Source of the DNA: Acholoe squamosa
Taxonomy: Eukaryota > Annelida > Polychaeta > Phyllodocida > Polynoidae
Length of the DNA: 64,000 bases
Direction: 5' to 3'
Assembly (NCBI GenBank): GCA_949317995.1
Contig: OX439042.1
Location: forward strand, 20,067,174 to 20,131,173
Position numbers and translations under genes: made by a program
Notes under the pieces: model-generated
Seen by the model: the letters and a program-made list of their open reading frames with translations, nothing else
Told to the model about the DNA's origin: nothing
The model's database searches: none
In this document: positions 36,731 to 46,664 of the stretch, piece by piece
Layout of the letters: each line of letters starts with the position of its first letter
Numbering within the stretch: the stretch's first letter is position 1

Positions 36731-38032
36731 ACAAAAAGGAAGCAGTTTACTGTTGGTATAAGTGAGGGGTGGGGCTGTCAGGAAGGCTGTGATGGGGAGG
36801 GGTTAGGAGGGGGTGGATGGAGGCGAGAGGTGATTACACAGCCCAGGGCTGAGTGCAGGGCAGAGATATGGGAGAGCATGTGTAGGTAGCTCCAGGGGCA
36901 GGGGAATTGACAGTCAGCAATAAAAAACTGATAGTATTGTATTTTTAGGATAGAGGAAAAAGGACATATGGTGATGTTTTTGAGAGTGAAAACTGTAGCT
37001 CTGTGTGTCGGGACACAGTCGAGTATAAGATTGTGGCTTGGCTGGTGAATTTTGGTGATGTGATAGAGGAGGGGGAAGGTTAGGAGGTCACCAGTGGTTC
37101 AGCCTAGTTAGACAACCTACAGTGAACACAGAATCAGGAGGACTCTGATGTTGTCCAGTGTTTTGGTTGGTACGTGCCATATGCTGATGGAGGCCGACCT
37201 AACTCAAAGCTGGCCTAACATCTGCCCCCCTGCTTTGATCCTTGGTATCACTTTATATCTGCATCCAGGGGATGTGGGTGATATGCTTTGTAACATGACT
37301 GCGATATGAGCAATACTATAGCACAATGGGAACTAAGGTTTACAATTATAGATTTGAAATATATTATTATAGCAGTCACATATCATATTGATGTATACAT
37401 AATGTAGTGAAATGGAGAGGGAGCGAGCACTTGTTTGTTTTTTTGTATTTTTTAAATCAAATAGTTATGATCGTTTCATGATTCATTTCCTGTTCAGAGA
37501 TCATTTAATTGTCAATAAACATTCTGCTATACTCATTCTATCATATGGAGGACATGCTCTAAAATTAAAAAAAAAATGATAATATTACACTGTAATGATT
37601 GGCGTCTCAGGTGATGATTTCATTATTAATGTGTTGAATTGTTCTTTATCTTTCCAGGTATGTACATGTTCTTCTTGATTACCAGACTTGGAAATATACA
37701 AAGGTAATCCATTATCATTCTTTATACGTTTATGTACATCCCAAAACGTTGGTGACCTCATATGGTCAGATTAAGCCTGTCTGTGCTTGATTATTTGTAG
37801 GAAATGTCTGATGTATGCTATAGCTAAGGAGAAGATGGAAGCAAGCCATTTATCACATGTACATATTCTATACCCCATGTACCAACAAGACACTGCAGCA
37901 TATTATAAGCTGCACCATACTTATCGTATATCGCCTTGCCTGCCATCCTTTAGATAGGATGTCAATGGGATCCATGGGATTTTAAATGAAGTGGCTCTGA
38001 TCTCCTCTAAATACTGATCTAGTGAACCTTGT
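36731..38032. other. Non-coding stretch
   Basis: Nothing recognised. 36760-36840 is G-rich (GGGGAGGGG-type words). Only chance-length frames. Confidence 0.5.
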
Positions 38033-38175
38033 GGTATATTAAGCTAATAGATCATGGATGTTGGAGCCCTAGGGGAGTCTATGCTGGATATACCCGAGCC
38101 GCTCCGCGGCTCGGGTATATCCAGCATAGACTCCCCGTGGGCTCCAACATCCATTAACTAATAGGTTTATACCAC
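38033..38175. repeat. Long palindrome (49-bp arms, 3-bp loop)
   Basis: Arms 38054-38102 and 38106-38154 pair over 49 bp with two mismatches, around the GC-rich centre CCCGAGCCGC TCC GCGGCTCGGG. Weaker pairing extends outward to GGTATA/TATACC at about 38033 and 38173. Such near-perfect foldbacks are young or kept by gene conversion; this one may be a foldback MITE. It lies 50 bp inside the presumed intron of the candidate exon at 38206-38287. Confidence 0.9.
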
Positions 38176-38205
38176 CATTTCCTCCATTTTGTATTAATTT
38201 CTTAC

Positions 38206-38287
38206 CTGATATCCACAGAATATAGCCACGAGAAGGCATTTTGTAAGTGCAAGCGACACGGCCCGTGTCCGCTCTGCGCGAAGCCAT
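38206..38287 (-). CDS. Candidate first coding exon, unknown gene
   Basis: The product is not recognised. On the minus strand an ATG in a strong context (AACAATGGCT) opens MASRRADTGRVACTYKMPSR GYILWIS over 27 codons. The frame then meets an ideal 5' splice site, ATCAG/GTAAGAAAT, with the intron starting at 38205. The exon and the sequence upstream (to about 38320) are CpG-richer than the surroundings, as for a promoter-proximal exon. No second exon could be identified at lower coordinates, and one canonical donor string per tens of kb is expected by chance. This is a first-exon candidate, not an established gene. Confidence 0.3.
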
Positions 38288-38404
38288 TGTTTTTGTTCCT
38301 TGCCGGGACAGGTACCGCCGTGTTTACAGTCACTTTTCGTATGGAATCCAACCATGACAAGTTTTCAAATTAAAACATATACATCCTTAGATAGTCTAGA
38401 TGAT

Positions 38405-38640
38405 CCCTCCATGCGTATTATGTCCAATATATTCAAAATAAAGGAGAATCCATTGATTTTCCCAACGTACGCGAGTCGCGGTCCGGCCATTCCCACCCGC
38501 CTCCTTGTCCGGCGAAAGTGTGTCAGTGGCCCGGATGTAGATATAGGTCATCCGCTCGCTGTACGAGGAAGCAGAGCAGCCACGGGCGTATGATGGAAAA
38601 ATCAATGGATTCTTATTTATATCGAAGAAAATGGAGAAAA
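38405..38640. mobile_element. Inverted-repeat element with CpG-rich core
   Basis: Imperfect inverted ends of about 45-50 bp: left TATTCAAAATAAAGGAGAAT then CCATTGATTTTCCCAACGTA. The right end, reverse-complemented, gives TATAAATAAGAATCCATTGA then TTTTTCCATCATACG. The core (38470-38590) is GC- and CpG-rich. The matching peptides NPLIFPTYA (+) and NPLIFPSYA (-) are just the two arms read in opposite directions. It is probably a foldback or MITE. Confidence 0.55.
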
Positions 38641-38793
38641 TTAGCACGCATTCCTCGTCTATGGATCGAAAACTTCTTGGGATTTCAATATTATAACATG
38701 AAAAGCTTGGATTCAGGACGAAAACTGATTGAAAACATACGACTAGGACTCCAGGTTAGAACTTATTTACCTTCGCATTGGGTTTCATCACCG

Positions 38794-38868
38794 TTCAGTG
38801 TAGCGCAATGGCTAAGGCCTTCGCCTACCACCACTGCGGCCGGGGTTCAATTCTCATACAAGTTGGCA
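38794..38868 (+). pseudogene. tRNA-derived SINE head or tRNA relic
   Basis: TAGCGCAATGGCTAAGGC is a good A-box/D-arm and GGGGTTCAATTC a good B-box/T-arm, about 34 nt apart, as in tRNA-derived SINEs. The acceptor stem does not pair and no tail or target-site duplication is clear, so it is a relic or a short SINE fragment. Confidence 0.6.
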
Positions 38869-40934
38869 CGATTTTTCAATATGGAAAATGGCTAGATTAA
38901 CTTTGTATAGATGCCATAATTTCCAAAAATATTCTAAGTCCAACTTGACCCCGAAAAAGTATATACCAAAAATTCTAAAAACGCACATGGGTGGTATATG
39001 CAGAATATACCACGTATATATCGGATATAAAACCACCGGAAGTTCCGAAATCGTGGTATAAGCTGATACAGTAATCCCCAAGGCCTGAGAGTGTTACATT
39101 GTGCTCTAATGTACTCCAATACCACCCACTGTGCCTTCCTATACAGCCTCTATTGTGTCAGTCAGAGAGGCTACAGATAGGTGTCAACGTATTAGGGATC
39201 ATTTCATGAGGGGGACATCCATGTGTGATAAGTAGACACTGTATAGAGGTGTAGAGCTGAGATGAGAGGGATGTCATCATCCACATAGAGGCCTCTCTGC
39301 ACAGCCCTCAATACAGTGAACCTATTGGGATGTGGTATTACTGCTACAAAAGGGAGATATTGCATATATACGGCGAATAGTAGTCAATCTCTCAGTATCA
39401 CTGAATCTTCTTCTTACCCGTTTACTATATTTAAAACATAGCGTTCCTGTCATGCCAGGAATTGACTGAATTACTCTTTCACTCTTTATACCGTTAAGTA
39501 AGATTTCACGATGTATAAAAAGATTTTTCATTAGAGCATATACTCATACAGGTTGGACATGGAAACAAGAAACATGCATGCCCTTACTTAAGTACACCTT
39601 ATGCAGATCAATGTGAGCAAAGATCAAAACAGTTTCCTGATCATTAGCTTGGACCAAGGCCATTTTCAAAGATTAGATGGAAGTACTTTCTCGCTGAATT
39701 TGAATAGACACAGGTCACTTACAACTATGGGTATGGACGTGCATGACTAAGGACCTCAGATCTTTCACCTTACAATCACCTCTTGGCCTCAACTACCTTA
39801 AATCACACTCCTCCTCCCCCCACATCAAGCCTGAACACAGACGCCCTCCTGTCAGATGCAGGAACGCACGTCCTTAATAAGCTAAATCTTACCCCCATGG
39901 TTCCCCTTCAACTCGTTAATAAGCCAAACACAAGCCCTCTCCTGCCCACCTGGCTTGGACCTCCTGTTGCTTCCAGCAGCGTCCAAAGAGGAAGGTCAGA
40001 ACCTTAGCGTGTTTTTCAGTGTCTGAACCTGGCTATGCACACCATGCACTGTAAAAATATGTCGTTGAAATAATGGTGAAGTCCTTGTCCCAAAGGTGCC
40101 AGGCACAAAGACATAACAGTATTGCGAACATCCCAAGGCAGCCGAATTTTGTGCTGTAACAAGGGAACAATATAGGGATAGTTTGTTGAAAACGGGAGCG
40201 TCATACAATTGTTAGTTACGCTTGTTCCACTAGTAAAATATTTGTGACGATCTCACGTTAACAGCCCGCGGCGACTTTCTCACGATATGCTTCATTGATA
40301 AGAAGATCCACTTGACAACCAGTGAATGGACCTACAGGCTGTCATCCTACATAGTCTATACATGTGTAGACTATAGGTGGGATGACAACTGTCTGCTATT
40401 AGTTTATGACCATTGCGATCTGTAATCTGATACTTACAAATACATGGACACTGACTGCGTTTACTGTATAGATTTATGTGTAGCAATAGGCCTGTTTTGT
40501 GCCTGTGGGGATTTGTAACCAGAACAAATTGCACATCTTTAGTTATACCCTGTCACCTCAGATCGCAATACACTTAGCAGTTGGCCTAGGTATAGTCAGT
40601 CTGGATGCCTGAAATCTGGCGATTCAGTTAAAAATGGAGTGAATTCAAAGGTGCAAGTCTACAATGGATAAAACGAACACAACCACTCCCTCCTCAATTA
40701 GCGCCCTATGCCTTTCACATACTACTTGCCACACCTTTGCCACATCCTCCAGAATGTATTCATCCAGTGATCTTTTCAGGCCAGTAGCCAGACATTGGCC
40801 TGAAAGAAAAGAAGCCGGTTAAAAAGACATGATAGTCAAAGCCACGTCAGACCTTGGTTTGACTGTCAGGTTGACAGGAAGACAGACTTTAGGTGTCACT
40901 GGCACTGACCTCTATAGGGTCACCCATGGCTTCT
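38869..40934. other. Non-coding stretch
   Basis: No gene. It includes a small palindrome GTGGTATAT/ATATACCAC (38992-39014) and a hairpin at 40341-40386. Confidence 0.5.
40341..40386. repeat. Small hairpin
   Basis: A 46-nt foldback with about 20-bp arms (GTCATCCTACATAGTCTATA against its inverse) and a tiny loop. It is too short for a typical pre-miRNA. Confidence 0.6.
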
Positions 40935-41168
40935 TACCCTTTAAAGGCCACTAATGTATGAATATCATATACCTGTAAATTGCCATGACCAGTGATGCAT
41001 GAATGTAACCCTACATTCATACATACTGAGTATGTATTAACAGCCGGAGGGTCGGCATGATTCACCAATGAAGTGCTGGTGAGTATAGACTCGCTAGCAC
41101 TTCATTGGCGCATCATGCCGACCAATGGACCTGATGCACTCCTACATTAGCGGTCCTTAGAGGTTCTT
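40935..41168. mobile_element. Hairpin-family element, copy B
   Basis: The outer arms pair as CCCTTTAAAGGCCACTAATG against ACCTCTAAGGACCGCTAATG. The inner hairpin 41050-41123 has 35-bp arms with four mismatches (GGTCGGCATGATTCACCAAT outward) around a 4-nt loop. The arm carries CTGGTGAGT and the other side ACTCGCTAGC. This is the best-preserved member of the family seen at 17303, 23476, 27671 and 36490. Confidence 0.65.
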
Positions 41169-41910
41169 AAGGTCAACCACAGGTTAACCCAGTCAGGACC
41201 AGCTGACAGCTGGTGACATGACAACACGGGTGGCTGGGTCCATGTTAGGCACGTTAGTCATGTTGACCAGACACAGCGACATGGTCCAAGGTCATGGGGT
41301 AATTGGTATGATCCTCTAATGAGGTTAAGAGCATAGGGAATCCGAATGTGAATGAATGTCCTTCTTTGTACTTATTATAGATAGATGTCATCCATGACTT
41401 AAAGATTAGAATAGACATAAATGGGGTTCATGTATATTGCATCCATGACGCTATTTTGAGGAATAGGCTTAGGGCCTATTGCTAAGCCTGTTGTCAGGCA
41501 TCAGCATGGCATTCATGAATCATGTGCCTATACATGGGTGACGCTTGTGACAGAGGGGTATTAAAAGTGACGGTCGTGACGCAGGGGTTTTAGAAAATGA
41601 CGGACAGCAACAATTTTAAATGGTACCCAGTACATTGGCATATACATAAAAAGTGATGGAGTGACACTCCATCCTTCCTAAAAAGTGACGGAGTGACATC
41701 CTGAAAATTTTGAACCCCCAGGTATAGGCACATTCATGCTGACACCAATGTACTTTATGCCTCCTCTCAATTGCCAAGAGTGAGACTCCCCTTTAACAAA
41801 ATCGTCCTATTGGCCATGTCTGGTTCAGATTGTAGAGTAGAGGCTCCCTACAATTCCATGACCAACCTAACGGCCGGATCTCTTATCGCAAAGCAGCGTC
41901 GGGGGAAGCC
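41169..41910. other. Non-coding stretch
   Basis: Nothing recognised except loosely repeated GTGACGG/AGTGACGGAGTGAC words at 41540-41700. Confidence 0.5.
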
Positions 41911-42117
41911 CTACAGCGCGTGCCCCATGTCAGGTCCTTGCCTCCGACGGCTATCTTCCGGTTCCGGCGCTGTAGGCGCACGCGTAATGCCATCGGGGAG
42001 GTCGGACATTCCGTAGTACTCTGGGGCCTGGACGTGTAGATCACCATAAACGCCCTCACACGCCGAGTTCCACATGCCAGCCTGGGCCCACCAGGAGATA
42101 GCGTCCTGTCGCCCATA
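41911..42117 (-). CDS. Coding-like exon or gene fragment, unknown protein
   Basis: The product is not recognised. The minus strand is open from 42117 to a TAG at 41911 (68 codons). From the internal ATG at 42075 it gives a 54-residue peptide starting MWNSACEGVYGDLHVQAPEY and continuing YGMSDLPDGITRAPTAPEPE. Codon third positions favour C and G (GTC CAG GCC, TAC TAC, TCC GAC CTC CCC). The residue mix is protein-like, and the segment is CpG-dense against a CpG-poor background. A 3' splice site is possible at CGACAG/GAC (exon start 42105), but the sequence before it is purine-rich, which argues against it. No AATAAA follows closely. It could be a terminal exon, a gene relic or an unmethylated regulatory island; two other frames across the segment are also open for some distance. 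Confidence 0.33.
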   Translation of the reverse strand, partial: YGRQDAISWWAQAGMWNSACEGVYGDLHVQAPEYYGMSDLPDGITRAPTAPEPEDSRRRQGPDMGHAL

Positions 42118-42539
42118 TCACATACCACTATCACGCTACCAGTACCACCGATGCATACATATATATAGTTGTATGTATGTATGTACACAGGAGGGTTTGA
42201 GTCATGATTGACGATATATCTGCCCCCCCCCCTGACTCCCTCCCAAGCAGAGTACTTAGTGATAAAGGGAAACCACAATCACCTGCATGCACAGTGCTCC
42301 CCCACTGCTACTTTGCCACACTGCTGGGACCTTCCTCTTATTCCGTTTTACTTTCACAGCAAAACATGGTTCTATATCATAGAAGAACATAAACTGAAAG
42401 AACACTGACAACACTTGTTAACTCGAAAGACGAGTGATAAGAGTCGGGTAAAAAAGACACCCATTCAGTGCCTACTAAACAGTAGGTTAACAGTGAGAAA
42501 AAAGTAAGACGTTTTTAGCCCTATGTTAAATCCCATAGG

Positions 42540-43110
42540 TGGTGCAAAAAACTAAACTTTCCCGCGTTTTTGGTCCGGAGTGGTGCAAATAATTGATGAA
42601 TGTTGATGAATTTGCCATCATTCGATCCATCCGCGCGTCTCCAATGTCATAATTTTGGCACAAACATGGCGGATATCGATTTTTTTTGTAAATTATAATA
42701 TAGAAATATGATAAAGAATGGCAAAAGGATATGATTTGAATCGGTATGTTTTATTAAAAAGATAAAAAAAAATATGTGTTCGCCCTGTCATTAATTCACA
42801 TCACAAAGCCGGGGTCGTGCAAATTTACCCAAATAACCATGGAAATTGGGTTGGGCATGTGCAGATGGAACCAAAATCCAAAATGGCAGACCGCGAGACG
42901 ATCGACTTGTGGGGCTATAACAGTAAAAAGATAGTGTATATTTGATTCAATTCGATTGCTATTGCCAAAGATGCATGGATTATATTCAAAAAGACATTAA
43001 TTTCAAGTTAAATTGATAGAATATATCATTTCTCCGTCGAAAATGCTACTTCCGGCAAGGAGGGGGTCGCGCATGCACACAGAACATCAAAATCCAAAAT
43101 GGCGGACAGC
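42540..43110 (+). promoter_or_regulatory. Three diverged promoter-like repeats, period about 217 bp
   Basis: ATGGCGGA-type starts occur at 42666, 42883 and 43099, spaced 217 and 216 bp. Copies 2 and 3 share about 35 bp (AAAATCCAAAATGGCRGAC then GCGAGACGATCGACT), and copies 1 and 2 share CCGGRGTSGTGCAAAT upstream. Promoter motifs are present: E2F TTTCCCGCG (42558-42566), ETS ACTTCCGG (43048-43055), NRF1-like GCGCATGCAC (43069-43078), and YY1-like AAAATGGCGG at copy 3. Together these resemble a broad, housekeeping-type metazoan promoter that has been tandemly duplicated. Confidence 0.4.
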
Positions 43111-43320
43111 GAGACGATCGACTCACGGTGCCATCGAAACTGCTGGATTATAACAAAATGGAGGAGAATTACACTGTCTCATTGTGTTTGTTTGGTTAAT
43201 ATGAATCATTATTCAAGACCTGCTGCTCTTTTGCAATCCTTAACTCGCCAAGAGAGGAGTTATTCGCCAATGAAACATACGAGCTATAATGGATGCATTC
43301 TCCATAGGCTTAACTACTGA
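43099..43320 (+). CDS. Candidate first-exon frame MADSETIDS..., unknown gene
   Basis: An ATG in a strong context (CAAAATGGCG) directly after ETS, NRF1 and YY1-like motifs opens MADSETIDSRCHRNCWII; the frame runs on for 73 codons to 43320. Copy 2 of the promoter repeat has the matching start MADRETID at 42883 with an early stop. Only the first 8-9 residues look protein-like; the rest is probably intron or UTR read through. In a different frame, ATG at 43289 gives MDAFSIGLTTDSDNARRKHE and then a donor-like GAG/GTTAGT at 43349. Splicing cannot be resolved by eye. Confidence 0.22.
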   Translation: MADSETIDSRCHRNCWIITKWRRITLSHCVCLVNMNHYSRPAALLQSLTRQERSYSPMKHTSYNGCILHRLNY

Positions 43321-43683
43321 CAGTGATAATGCTCGAAGAAAACATGAGGTTAGTATCGGAAGGGGCCTAAAAGAAGATATTAAGTGCCCTTTTGAGTTAA
43401 TTGCATTGCCAAATGCTGTCGTATATTTTGTCAACCGGAAATGTCCAGGTACCAGTGATTGTATACGGAGGAAGCTTATGACATCACACTTTACCATAGG
43501 AGATAAAGGTTTTGAAGCGAAGTGCAGTGCAGATTGACCTTAAACGGTGTTACACAGAATTCAGAACGCGAATACCCATGGTCCTTTCCAATGTGCCAAT
43601 GGCCATGCATCCAATCTACGTGAATGCCTAACATAGGTCACGCCGCTGTGAGTCCGACCAGCGTTGCCATCGACCCTATCCGG

Positions 43684-43732
43684 GTCACATGACCGGTCAC
43701 ATGACTGGGTAACATGATGTTGCTATGGTAAC
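43684..43732. promoter_or_regulatory. RFX X-box with paired M-box/E-box sites
   Basis: TCACATGAC occurs twice, 13 bp apart (43684-43706); it is an M-box type E-box bound by MITF/TFE-class bHLH-ZIP factors. GTTGCTATGGTAAC (43719-43732) is a full RFX X-box, and a half site GTTGCCATCGACC lies at about 43664. The surrounding 43560-43830 is CpG-rich. It is a candidate promoter or enhancer; function is inferred. Confidence 0.4.
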
Positions 43733-44841
43733 ACGTGGACGCTGCGGTCTACTTGAGGGCGGCGTCCCATTGACGAATGACGTACTAAAAGCGTCAGCGC
43801 CGTTATAGCTGCCTGCCTTCATTCAGACCCAGATGCGGAGCAGGGGGCGTCTGAGTGACCTAGATTCCAAGCGCTGATCAGGTTATGTATAATTGGCCAG
43901 ACCAGAGCCTCCCACCCACCCACAACCACGTGGGGCTTTAAGCAGGCCAACACGGGTCTGGTGTTGTGAAAGAAGTAGTTCTGGTCAGCAGCAATCAATA
44001 CATCTCATCTAGTTATCCCCTACATGTCAATGGCACTGCCCAGATAAATACGTTAAGGAGGCTGTCCACTATCCTGGTGCATATTGGGGATGACGTGCGG
44101 CTTCAATCTACTGGTGATGCTTTTAGTATTGACAGGCTGTAAGAGGCCATCTGGCACGTCACTGTCGGCCTATAGTAATGGAAGTTTTTGCAGCAGTAGT
44201 CTATGACTAATCCATGATAGTACATATGAATAGAGTGCATCCCCATGAAGCACGTCAGTTTAGTAATATCATTATACTAACTAACAAATAAAGATAACAG
44301 ATTGCTGGTCAATACCTCAAATCGGTGCATTGGTGCTGGATATGTTGACAAGTCGTAAGAATATAAGGACGATGCACATTTTGGATGAAAGGCCGATACG
44401 CATCACTATAGATTCAATATCCTGTACTTGAGGGACTCAGAGAGAGCCGAGACACGACGATCTGATCCTTCATGACGATGCACATGCCCATCTTGTGCTG
44501 TCACGTGATCCGCCCCAGCCTCCCCTAATGAGAGCAGCTCCGAGCAGTTCGTTTTGTGGACGTGTTTTTATCCCCTCCATCCCAGAACACAGCTCCCCAA
44601 CGACATCTACTATCCCAGCTTGCTACTACTAAAAATAAAACAACAGACTAGAAAATCCCCACAGTGCCGGAAGAAGACAGTACCTTCAGTTTCCGCTCCA
44701 GGGCCTTCTGGGAGACAGCCATTGTCTCTTCTCATGGAATCTCGTAGCATTCCATTTGTTTTCACGTGACGGGATTAGATTGTAACTATGTAATGGCCGC
44801 ATAGTCCATTGAACTTTAATGCATCGTGTCCATTCCTAGTT

Positions 44842-44909
44842 ACTCAGTGACTTTAGTCACAGAATAGTTGATTGTTATTCAGTGATTTAGTCACAGAATA
44901 GTTGATTGT
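44842..44909. repeat. Short tandem duplication (about 35 bp x2)
   Basis: TTTAGTCACAGAATAGTTGA occurs twice in a row, inside the 949-bp inverted-repeat element. Confidence 0.85.
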
Positions 44910-45051
44910 ACGGAGGAACAACAAATTTCTACGACATGCTTCTGCATCATAGAATTATTTTGATTTTATGGCCCATAGGCTTAACCACTATAGTTAACCC
45001 TGAAAAGCTAGCCCCAGCGTAAGGCATGTCTACAGTAGGTATAACAGTGAT

Positions 45052-45222
45052 GTGGCCGTGTCTGGGCTGTCTGTACTGCTTGGTCACGCCTCAGCAGTGT
45101 CCGATAGCCAGCACAAGGAATCATATACTTCGACAATCAACTGGCTGCGTCTGGGCCGTGTGTACTGCTTGGTCACGTCTGGTAGTGTCAGGTAGCCAAC
45201 ACATTGAATTACATGGTGTTTT
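45052..45222. repeat. 89-bp tandem duplication
   Basis: GTCTGGGCTGTCTGTACTGC at 45060 and GTCTGGGCCGTGTGTACTGC at 45149 begin two diverged copies, again inside the 949-bp element. Confidence 0.75.
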
Positions 45223-45356
45223 ATCGGTTGTGCCATAATGTAAGATAATGTCAGATCGTCGTGTCTCGGCTCTCTCTGAGTCCCTCAAGTACAGGATATT
45301 GAATCTGTAGTTATGTGTATCGGCCTTTCATCGCTACCATTGAATCAGAGGTACAA

Positions 45357-45870
45357 AAAATCATCTAGAATAAGAATATGAAAAGAAAAATAGGGGTCCC
45401 ATCCTACTTTTTTCTACAGATTTTTGAATAATAAAAGTATTTTAATCTTCACCTAGAAATTAGAGAAAATATGTATCAGATTTGACAATTTTTTTCTGTC
45501 ATAACTATTCAATACAGAGATATGAAACCTCGCATGGTAAATGGTCTGATATCCTTATTTATTAAGAATTTTTCAATTTAACTCCATAACATGGCATTCT
45601 GGGTAAATTTCTCATTTTTCAGAAAGGAGAAGGTTAAATTTTATATTAATTCATAACAAAAACAAATAAAATTCATATTTTCAACCACTAGATTTTTCTT
45701 AAACTTTTTAAAAATATTTTTCAGATAATTTGCCTTTAGATAAAATTACTTTTGATATGGGGTCTCCTGCATAATTATGGAGTTTTGGCCATTTGAAATT
45801 AAAAAGGATTGAAAAAAACTGACAAAAATCCATATTCAAAGCACTGCATGATGGGTAAAATGTACACATA
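45357..45870. other. Strongly AT-rich segment with two GGGTAAA boxes
   Basis: About 500 bp of A/T-rich sequence without open frames. GCATTCTGGGTAAAT (about 45593) and GCATGATGGGTAAAA (about 45846) are direct-oriented near-copies near either end. They may be parts of an old element, or ZNF143-like words. The boundary is uncertain. Confidence 0.35.
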
Positions 45871-46501
45871 CTTGGCATAATATTGCTCCATTATATGCCC
45901 TCGGTCACTGTGAATAGCCTACCACTTCTATAGCACTGCATTGGTATTGTAAGTGCTATAATTCTAAGGTGCAAAAGAATTCGAGAGAATGATGAGAAAA
46001 ATCTGGATGTAAATATGCCAAAATTTAAAATGGTCATAAAATGGGCAATTTTTATCAGAATCCCCCCAAACTTTTCGTGGACACTAAGGATATATGCGCA
46101 GTAGGCTCAAATCCTATAGTAGCGACCCACCTTAACCATTTTTATGATGCATGGAAGCACTTCTGGGGAGTAACTTGCCAGTGTGACAGTGTTGCATTCA
46201 TTTACATGGTTGTAACACTGATTGACATCAGATTGACTCTATAGAGTTGACACTGACCTAATCGATACACTATTGTAGTGCCAGAGAAAAGAGTCAGCAA
46301 CATTATATATTACATTGGCGCATCATGAAGACAAAGGAACATGAAGCTGGAGGCATCAAGCGGCCTTTAATAGGCTGGACACGTGCAGGTGCTTGTCAGT
46401 ATGTTGGTAGACAGATGGCTGGCTGGGTATGTTTTCAGTTCTCTCCAACTACACTCCATCCTTCACGGCCGTTGTCTGTGTTAATGTGCATGACCTGCAT
46501 C
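45871..46501. other. Non-coding stretch with hairpin-family fragment
   Basis: TTTATGATGCATGGAAGCAC (about 46140) and CATTGGCGCATCATGAAGAC (about 46313) match arm words of the hairpin family, so a diverged member may span about 46130-46345. No gene. Confidence 0.35.
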
Positions 46502-46664
46502 CTAGGGAGCATTCAACAATTATGTCACCGGTATCTAGGCATTTTTCAGGACCCACCCACCCCCCTTGTGAAGTTGTCACTGTTTTTGTATGGAACATAT
46601 AGAGGAACCCAAAGACCCCCCCCCTCCCCCTAAGCAGTGACGTAATTGTTGAACGCTCCCCTAA
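46502..46664. mobile_element. 163-bp MITE (GGGGAGCGTTCAACAATTA ends)
   Basis: Terminal inverted repeats of about 28 bp: left TAGGGAGCATTCAACAATTA then TGTCACCG; right, reverse-complemented, TAGGGGAGCGTTCAACAATT then ACGTCACTG. TA flanks are plausible. The interior is C-rich. It is a typical short non-autonomous DNA element. Confidence 0.8.

Larger units (their letters stand above)
44384..45332. mobile_element. 949-bp element with about 83-bp inverted ends
   Basis: Arms 44384-44466 and 45252-45332 are inverted copies at about 95% identity (left arm: GATGAAAGGCCGATACGCAT ... GAGCCGAGACACGACGATCTG). The outward similarity stops at GATGAAAGG, defining the ends. The interior holds two tandem duplications and a fragment like the hairpin family (TTTAATGCATCGTGTCC, about 44817). 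There is no transposase, only short frames. It is a non-autonomous DNA element or an inverted duplication. Confidence 0.75.

Noticed and set aside
38794-38868. Functional tRNA gene
   Set aside because: A and B boxes are present but the acceptor stem does not pair; kept as a SINE head or relic.
45587-45864. ZNF143-like GCATTCTGGGTAA boxes as a promoter
   Set aside because: Only a partial match, and both sit in an AT-rich block that looks more like an old repeat.
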